Below the pieces are notes generated by a model. That model was not told where the DNA came from and did no database searches. It saw only the letters and a program-made list of their open reading frames with translations. Shown here piece after piece: positions 61,901 to 64,000 of a stretch of DNA of 64,000 nt; position 1 is the stretch's first letter, and each line of letters opens with the position of its first letter. Source of the DNA: Onchocerca lupi (Eukaryota > Nematoda > Chromadorea > Rhabditida > Onchocercidae); assembly GCA_028564675.1 (NCBI GenBank), contig JAOVVO010000140.1, positions 78,511 to 142,510 on the forward strand. Direction: 5' to 3'. Both the position numbers and the translations under genes were made by a program.

Positions 61901-63640
61901 TAATAGCCTTCCAGAATCGCGAATCACTCAAATATTGCCATCTGGGACGAATCGAACACAGGTAATTATCTAAGTTTTGATAAAGAAAATGAATGGAAAT
62001 ATTAGAAACCATGGCGAAATAAATTGATGAAGTGAGCAAAGTTCAGATAACTGCATCACAAATTCCTGATGATTCCTTTGCAATGGCAATGGATTGGATT
62101 GGACGGAATATGTATGTTGCAAATAGAATTTCACAAACTATTGAGGTAGTACGGACGAAAGATATACAGGTAGTATTTTTAATTGAAAAAAGTTCTTATT
62201 TCTTCAAGTGCTGATGAAATTCAGGAAACCATATGGAGACGGAGATAATTGATTAATTGATTAGTTTGATCCCAGAATACTTGCAGTACCGAGCAACTGT
62301 GCTAAACAATGATCAATCTCCTACAGCAGTAGCCAATCCGGTTGCTTTGGCAATCGATTCTGATCGTGGACTTCTTTTTTGGTTGGATCGAGGCGGCGGT
62401 GCTATTTCACCAAAAGTAAAATCCTTTGTTTATTTTTATTTAATTGTGACATATCTTCTCTGTACATTGTGATTTATTTAAGGTAGTTCGAGCTGATTTG
62501 GATGGTAAGAATGCACTGGTTATTGTTTCAAATGATCTCACTGAATTGAATCATTTAGCACTTGATACAGTCAATCAGCGTTTATATTTCTCAGAATCAA
62601 AGGCTGGTCGGGTGAGTTGTGCTTTTTCATGATTAGTGCTGATCACAAATTGATTTTGAGTAATAGAAGGATATGTTCACATGATATCAATTGCTTATCA
62701 TAGTGAGCAAGATAAGGATCAATGATTGAATTTTTTTAGATATCATTTGTAACGTATGATGGTCAAGATCGCCGTTATATACTAAATGATGTTGGAAAAC
62801 AACCACGTGGTATTGCATTTTTCAACAATCGGCTTTTCTATGCAGATAGTGCATTCGACAGTATTGAAGTAACTAACCTATCCAGTGATGGCCAAATATC
62901 ACAGTTTCAGCACTTCAAGAAGGATATTGACCAACTAATCAATATCAAAGCTATTTCCGGACGAAGTGGTATGGTTATTATCATGATATTTTTAAATAAT
63001 ATTAGATAAGAATAGCATATTGCGAATCTTAGCCAAAAATTATGTACGATTTTTTATTTACTTCCATTAGAAATATTTAACAACAAAAAATAGCTTTGCA
63101 AAGCTGTATCTTCGAATAATTTCGCTTCTTGATAATATTGTTTTGTAGTAGGACATTCTCATCCGTGCCAAACAAATAATGGTAATTGCGAACATTTATG
63201 CATTCCGAAAGCATTTTCACAGCATCAATGCATGTGTGCTACTGGTTATATTCTCGAGGGTTCTACTCACTGCAAACTTTTTGATCGGTCATTCTTGATC
63301 GTAGCTACGAAGACACAGATTACTGGGATACCGTAAGTCTCTTAGAAATCTGACATTTCAACGTCTGTCATTTGTGATCGATTAGGAAAATAGGAAGTAA
63401 TGATTTTCTTCAGGTTGAACAAAGAACAAAAGAGATCGACAGCGATGGAACCCATTGGCGGTACAGCAATCACCGCAATTGACTTTGAATTCGAAAGCAA
63501 ATCGCTATTCATAGCGGAAACATCGGGTCCGAATCGGGGCATTTATAAAATAACTTTGGGTAGCGGTGAAGTGAAAAATATTGTTCGGGATAACTTTGGC
63601 TCGTTCGCAGTACGAAGCATCGCTCTCGATTGGATTAATT
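43852..63640 (+). CDS. lrp-1: Giant LDL-receptor-related protein (megalin type), 5' half
   Basis: Forty-three exons, every junction in phase, about 2,236 residues; the frame is still open at 63640 and the gene leaves the window. Order: signal peptide, 6 LDLa (class A) repeats, EGF plus calcium-binding EGF, YWTD propeller 1, EGF, propeller 2, EGF, 8 LDLa repeats, EGF pair, propeller 3, EGF, propeller 4, EGF, start of propeller 5. This matches the N-terminal half of megalin/LRP2 and of C. elegans LRP-1 (about 4,750 residues). Known role: type I membrane endocytic receptor; in C. elegans it acts in the epidermis and is needed for sterol uptake and moulting. The transmembrane and cytoplasmic tail are expected to the right, outside the window. 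Odd points: a first intron of about 4.7 kb, two GC-AG introns, two NAGNAG acceptors. The start is chosen by signal peptide and phase; exon 1 is the least certain part. Exons are given in the block entries that follow. Confidence 0.9.
43943..48681 (+). other. Proposed first intron of lrp-1, 4.7 kb, no gene seen
   Basis: AT-rich throughout with homopolymer runs (for example in 46210-46300). The ORFs at 44175-44381 (-), 46152-46460 (+, largely poly-T-driven Phe) and 46923-47126 (-) have no splice or family support. First introns this long often carry enhancers, but nothing specific is visible. Confidence 0.5.
48682..51416 (+). CDS. lrp-1: lrp-1 exons 2-7: first ligand-binding cluster, six LDLa repeats
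   Basis: Exons 48682-48885, 49268-49399 (alternative start 49091), 49531-49658 (or 49534), 50372-50510, 50693-50782, 51270-51416. Each repeat has six Cys and the acidic calcium cage CDGxxDCxDGxDE: GEDEKDC, ADGSDEVDC, DLSDEK, ADGSDEPSTC, GDNSDEEGC, SDGADEKNC. Repeat 5 is split over exons 6 and 7. Megalin usually has seven repeats here; I find six. Intron 4 has a poly-T run near 49733-49755. Confidence 0.9.
51679..54289 (+). CDS. lrp-1: lrp-1 exons 8-15: EGF pair, YWTD propeller 1, start of EGF
   Basis: Exons 51679-51798 (EGF), 52185-52392 (DINECVEW calcium-binding EGF, then MRLYIARREGLYR), 52723-52890, 52962-53150, 53376-53482, 53628-53737, 53815-53927, 54088-54289. YWTD-type blades: IFWTDRL, LYIVESG, MFFSNQF, VYWVDPK, LYWTDWT. 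The last exon enters an EGF module (CQGMCILSK, RCVCPIGQ). Confidence 0.9.
54463..56532 (+). CDS. lrp-1: lrp-1 exons 16-21: YWTD propeller 2 and following EGF
   Basis: Exons 54463-54692, 55122-55269, 55497-55641, 55758-55952, 56026-56147, 56286-56436. Blades: FFYADIM, LYYVDNI, LLFFAEA, LCYADTL, LYYIHQR. The EGF module (CHSSDCSQLCFGLPN) is split; the exon ending 56436 has a GC donor (AAG|GCAAGT) and joins 56533. Acceptor 56286 is a plain TTTAAG. Confidence 0.85.
54977..55038. repeat. Cluster of five ATGCAT palindromes
   Basis: ATGCAT occurs at 54977, 54981, 55000, 55021 and 55033 inside the lrp-1 intron 54693-55121. Similar ATGCAT-rich spots are seen near 36873 and 42686. Could be a protein-binding cluster or simple-sequence drift. 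Confidence 0.45.
56533..59246 (+). CDS. lrp-1: lrp-1 exons 22-29: second ligand-binding cluster, eight LDLa repeats
   Basis: Exons 56533-56714, 56840-56986, 57184-57348, 57741-57965, 58122-58205, 58353-58451, 58599-58706, 59052-59246. Calcium-cage ends: LDGSDE, GDYSDEDVK, GDGSDEKLEMC, YDNTDEDRERC, DDGSDEESC, EDGSDEPEGLC, GDNSDEDVEHGC, PGGTDEGGRC. Eight repeats is the usual size of cluster II in megalin-type receptors. Exon 58353-58451 ends with a GC donor (AAC|GCAAGT); using it joins FN to TWLCDG in frame, whereas the GT four bases later breaks the frame. Confidence 0.9.
57560..57675 (+). repeat. Dispersed repeat family, copy B
   Basis: Lies in the lrp-1 intron 57349-57740. Blocks in the same order as copy A: ATTCTTCGAGCAAGTAATTA, TTAGAGAATATCCAAGCAA, then TTTGTCGCTTGTAGAGAAGA and ATATTGCTGAATTGAATTG. 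A and B agree along about 110 bp with scattered changes and small indels. Confidence 0.65.
59519..61289 (+). CDS. lrp-1: lrp-1 exons 30-35: EGF, YWTD propeller 3, start of EGF
   Basis: Exons 59519-59680 (CSQTCTDEKHGFTCSCEAGY EGF), 59790-59926, 60100-60285, 60479-60569, 60674-60839, 61021-61289. Blades: IYWSDHL, IALAWDSVEDRIYWSD, LYWVDSS, LLFWTDWG, VYFADSK, IYYSDRR. The start 59519 (TTGCAG) is required: using the upstream TTCCAG at about 59502 gives a stop after eight codons. The last exon ends in an EGF (NSCSDLCLISRNM). Confidence 0.9.
61512..62968 (+). CDS. lrp-1: lrp-1 exons 36-41: end of EGF and YWTD propeller 4
   Basis: Exons 61512-61730 (STCKCPLGKVLDSSGKKC, then propeller), 61845-61961, 62047-62169, 62287-62415, 62483-62611, 62740-62968. 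Blades: IFYLEHA, MYVANRI, LLFWLDRG, LYFSESK, LFYADSA. Exons 36-40 are all phase 0 at both ends, so any of them could be skipped without breaking the frame. Confidence 0.88.
63152..63640 (+). CDS. lrp-1: lrp-1 exons 42-43: EGF and start of propeller 5 (partial)
   Basis: Exons 63152-63332 (or 63149; tandem TAGTAG acceptor) and 63414-63640. EGF CQTNNGNCEHLCIPKAFSQH, then FLIVATKTQI and SLFIAETS/IALDWIN of a fifth propeller. The last exon ends in phase 1 at a GTAAGA donor; the rest of the gene is outside the window. Confidence 0.85.
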
Positions 63641-64000
63641 GTAAGACTTATTGACCATCATGAAAATTTACTTCGAAATGAGTATTGATTCGAATTCTTA
63701 ATCCAAATGAAGACTTTATTCATTGCGTAGACGTGAGTATTGATTCAAATAAGATACAATAATCGGTAATAGCAATCGTAAAATACAATGTTCAAAGCAT
63801 GTTGTTTGGGAAAAAAATCTTACGATTTGTAATTTGAGACTGTAAATTTGTTGGATTAAAATTTGCTTCTTGCTATTGTGACTCTGCTAGGTCAGCAATA
63901 GATTTTTCTGAGTAATACGATATTACACACAATATCGCATTTATACAATAGTAAAGAGTAAATGAACAATACACGTTAAATATAAAAAATACTAATAATC
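63641..64000 (+). other. Start of the next lrp-1 intron
   Basis: GTAAGA donor at 63641, then AT-rich sequence to the window edge with no exon seen. Confidence 0.6.

Noticed and set aside
1..64000. tRNA, rRNA, CRISPR arrays, bacterial (for example Wolbachia-derived) genes or an undescribed multi-gene system
   Set aside because: I looked for tRNA box-B motifs, regularly spaced repeats and long intronless bacterial-style ORFs and saw none that held up. The genes present are unrelated eukaryotic loci. A profile search for RNA genes and a comparison with endosymbiont genomes would settle this.

Overview
This is a eukaryotic window, almost certainly nematode. It is very AT-rich, the genes are interrupted by many introns of about 70 bp to several kb, acceptors are mostly of the TTTCAG type, and several start codons sit within a few bases of such an acceptor, as expected for spliced-leader trans-splicing. 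Introns longer than those of Caenorhabditis, many poly-T/poly-A tracts and the gene content suggest a spirurid/filarial worm. That species-level guess is inference; nothing in the window names the organism.

Layout. 210-18373 (+): the 3' part of a large multi-exon gene that I could not identify (about 29 exons, about 1,300 codons; low-complexity, Ser-rich, with a charged helical segment). 18541-18789 (-): a small intronless 82-residue ORF, convergent with it. 21280-23965 (-): a nine-exon kappaB-Ras (NKIRAS)-type small GTPase with a long extra N-terminus and a Helitron-like insertion in an intron. 27917-31730 (-): a twelve-exon S28 serine carboxypeptidase of the PRSS16 type. 35487-36816 (-): an SFT2-family Golgi membrane protein. 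It is divergent from 37840-40821 (+), which encodes ZC3H15/DFRP1; about 1 kb between them holds a perfect DR1 nuclear-receptor site. 43852-63640 (+): the 5' half of a giant LDL-receptor-related protein (lrp-1/megalin type), running off the right edge.

Exon boundaries were worked out by hand from reading-frame continuity and splice consensus. In five genes every assigned junction keeps phase. One junction in the first gene does not and is flagged. Three introns need GC-AG splicing, and two acceptors are in-frame NAGNAG tandems.

These are unrelated housekeeping and membrane genes. I see no operon, CRISPR, tRNA, rRNA or prokaryotic-type cassette, and no clearly new biological system. The most unusual items are the GTPase, with atypical residues at the Ras 12, 13, 61 and 117 positions plus its extension, the GC-AG introns, the Helitron-like element, a dispersed repeat family, and the unidentified first gene.
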